Of a stretch of 64,000 nucleotides of DNA, positions 63,009-64,000 are shown one piece after another; within the stretch, counting starts at the first letter, position 1; each line of letters starts with the position of its first letter. Source of the stretch: Chaetoceros tenuissimus (Eukaryota > Bacillariophyta > Thalassiosirophyceae > Chaetocerotales > Chaetocerotaceae); contig BLLK01000038.1 of NCBI GenBank assembly GCA_021927905.1, positions 1,550,001-1,614,000 of the forward strand, read 5' to 3'. The position numbers were made by a program, and so were the translations under genes. The notes beneath the pieces were generated by a model, which saw nothing but the letters and a program-made list of their open reading frames with translations, did not search any database and was not told where the DNA came from.

Positions 63009-63923
63009 TCAAAAGAAGTAATGAAGACTAATGAAGATGCCATAGATCAAGTAGAATACAGACGCAGTCACCATCAAATCACTTGCGCTCCCTGTTCCTC
63101 CAATACCACCAGCATATCCTTCCAAACCTTCCTCGAGAAATACAGAACTCGCAGCAAGAATGAACAAGTTTGCCATGAAGACAAAAACCAATGCAATGAG
63201 TTTGTAGAGCTTCTTTTTTGCGGTGAAGTTTTCGGACATCTTCACACATTCATAGATGATGTAAACCAAATTCAGTAGACTTCCGATAAGCCAGCAAGCA
63301 TAAAATCCATTGAATTCATGACTACCGTTGAAGATAATATCAGACCATACTAATGCACGATTGCCAAAGCCATCAGGAAAACCAGGGATATCTGGCATGT
63401 CAGGCATGTCAGGCATATCAGGCATATCAGGCATGTCAGGGATATCTGGGGAGGTATCAGGAAAATCTGGGAAATTTGAAATACCACCAAATAAATCCTC
63501 ATAGGAGAGATCAAGGAAATAACCAGCACTGAGAAGAATACAAGCGCCCACAAACCAAATGAAGCCTGCTAGAAAGCCAAGACTTGTCATCATCATATGA
63601 ACACAGCCTAGACCCTTCTTCTTTAGCACTTCTACTCCCATATGAGTAGTATATAAAATCGACGCGATGAGGTACATGGTACCAAGAGCATCATTTTGAC
63701 TCTCGAAAAATACCTTTCCATTCTTCCATAGTGATGCTCCAGCAATGAAAAAGATGCTCATGAGAAGGATAAGAACGCTGCTAACACAGTTCATGTGTGA
63801 GCATTCTTCATTTGTATCTCCTGTAAGCTCTTTCTTCTCTTCATCCTTAGGAGCAGGATTCTCGGTATCATGGACTAGCTTCTGCTCTTCCTGTGGGTTT
63901 TCAGTGTTTTCTTCAGCGATCAT
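63009..63923 (-). CDS. Multi-pass membrane protein, paralogue 3 (MPD repeat loop)
   Basis: 304 residues from ATG 63923. Nearly the same N-terminus as paralogue 1 and the same helices. The loop between helices three and four carries a DMPDMPDMPD tract, encoded by a GGCAT[GA]TCA 9-bp minisatellite at 63393-63446, in the place where paralogue 2 has DIPD-x-FP. The loop is thus hypervariable while the membrane part is conserved. Function unknown. Confidence 0.72.
   Translation of the reverse strand: MIAEENTENPQEEQKLVHDTENPAPKDEEKKELTGDTNEECSHMNCVSSVLILLMSIFFIAGASLWKNGKVFFESQNDALGTMYLIASILYTTHMGVEVLKKKGLGCVHMMMTSLGFLAGFIWFVGACILLSAGYFLDLSYEDLFGGISNFPDFPDTSPDIPDMPDMPDMPDMPDMPDIPGFPDGFGNRALVWSDIIFNGSHEFNGFYACWLIGSLLNLVYIIYECVKMSENFTAKKKLYKLIALVFVFMANLFILAASSVFLEEGLEGYAGGIGGTGSASDLMVTASVFYLIYGIFISLHYFF
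63393..63446. repeat. 9-bp coding minisatellite
   Basis: About six tandem copies of a 9-mer close to GGCATGTCA (MPD on the coding strand), with alternating G/A at one site. It encodes the variable loop of membrane paralogue 3. Confidence 0.8.
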
Positions 63924-64000
63924 GGTAAATTATTGTTGTAGATTATTTATGAGTCTTCACATTTCAACGATATGTCCTATTTTTACGACTACATCTTCTG

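Overview
The window looks like nuclear DNA from a diatom (photosynthetic stramenopile). The evidence is intron-poor genes with short GT-AG introns (52 to 229 bp where I could place them), a protein carrying the plastid presequence motif AFAP, a DUF6824-type regulator of the kind expanded in diatoms, and eukaryotic housekeeping genes (VPS50/syndetin, RAD54, SNRNP27, phosphomannomutase). I cannot name the species from sequence alone.

Layout. 1-3974 (minus): VPS50, running off the left edge. 4683-37423: a tandem array of large genes (A and B minus; C, D, E, F, G, H plus) that share one architecture. This is a COP9-signalosome-subunit-2-like helical repeat and PCI winged helix, then a PARP-type ADP-ribosyltransferase domain with an H-Y-E triad, then a RING-H2 finger, then a Deltex C-terminal (DTC) domain. 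A, B, C, D and H are open throughout. E lacks the helical repeats and is split. F is a pseudogene torn by two insertions. G carries a nonsense codon and a frameshift. A further deleted relic sits near 30.1-30.5 kb. Two unrelated genes lie inside the array: an SGNH hydrolase (18.0-19.4 kb) and a DUF6824 gene (23.1-24.4 kb). 38117-42126: a four-exon RAD54-like SNF2 translocase with a bromodomain and a RanBP2 finger. 43026-46743: a proline-rich/basic protein, SNRNP27 and phosphomannomutase. 47437-54200: a small-gene pair, one copy interrupted by a whole-looking Ty3/gypsy LTR element (48728-54036) with indistinguishable LTRs and a 5-bp target duplication. 54577-56646: a secreted temptin/copper monooxygenase fused to cytochrome b561. 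57130-63923: three paralogous multi-pass membrane proteins, interspersed with a broken sulfotransferase, a plastid-targeted small protein and a START-like protein.

The outstanding system is the A-H array. Each full-length member joins, in one chain, a scaffold homologous to the signalosome subunit that docks on cullin-RING ligases, an enzyme domain predicted to use NAD+, an E2-recruiting RING, and a DTC domain whose relatives bind ADP-ribose and direct ubiquitin onto it or onto ADP-ribosylated targets. In animals this coupling is split between partners (DTX3L with PARP9). I know of no described CSN2-ART-RING-DTC fusion. The family shows rapid birth and death: intact genes, near-identical tracts, domain duplications and losses, transposon-broken copies and duplicated flanks.
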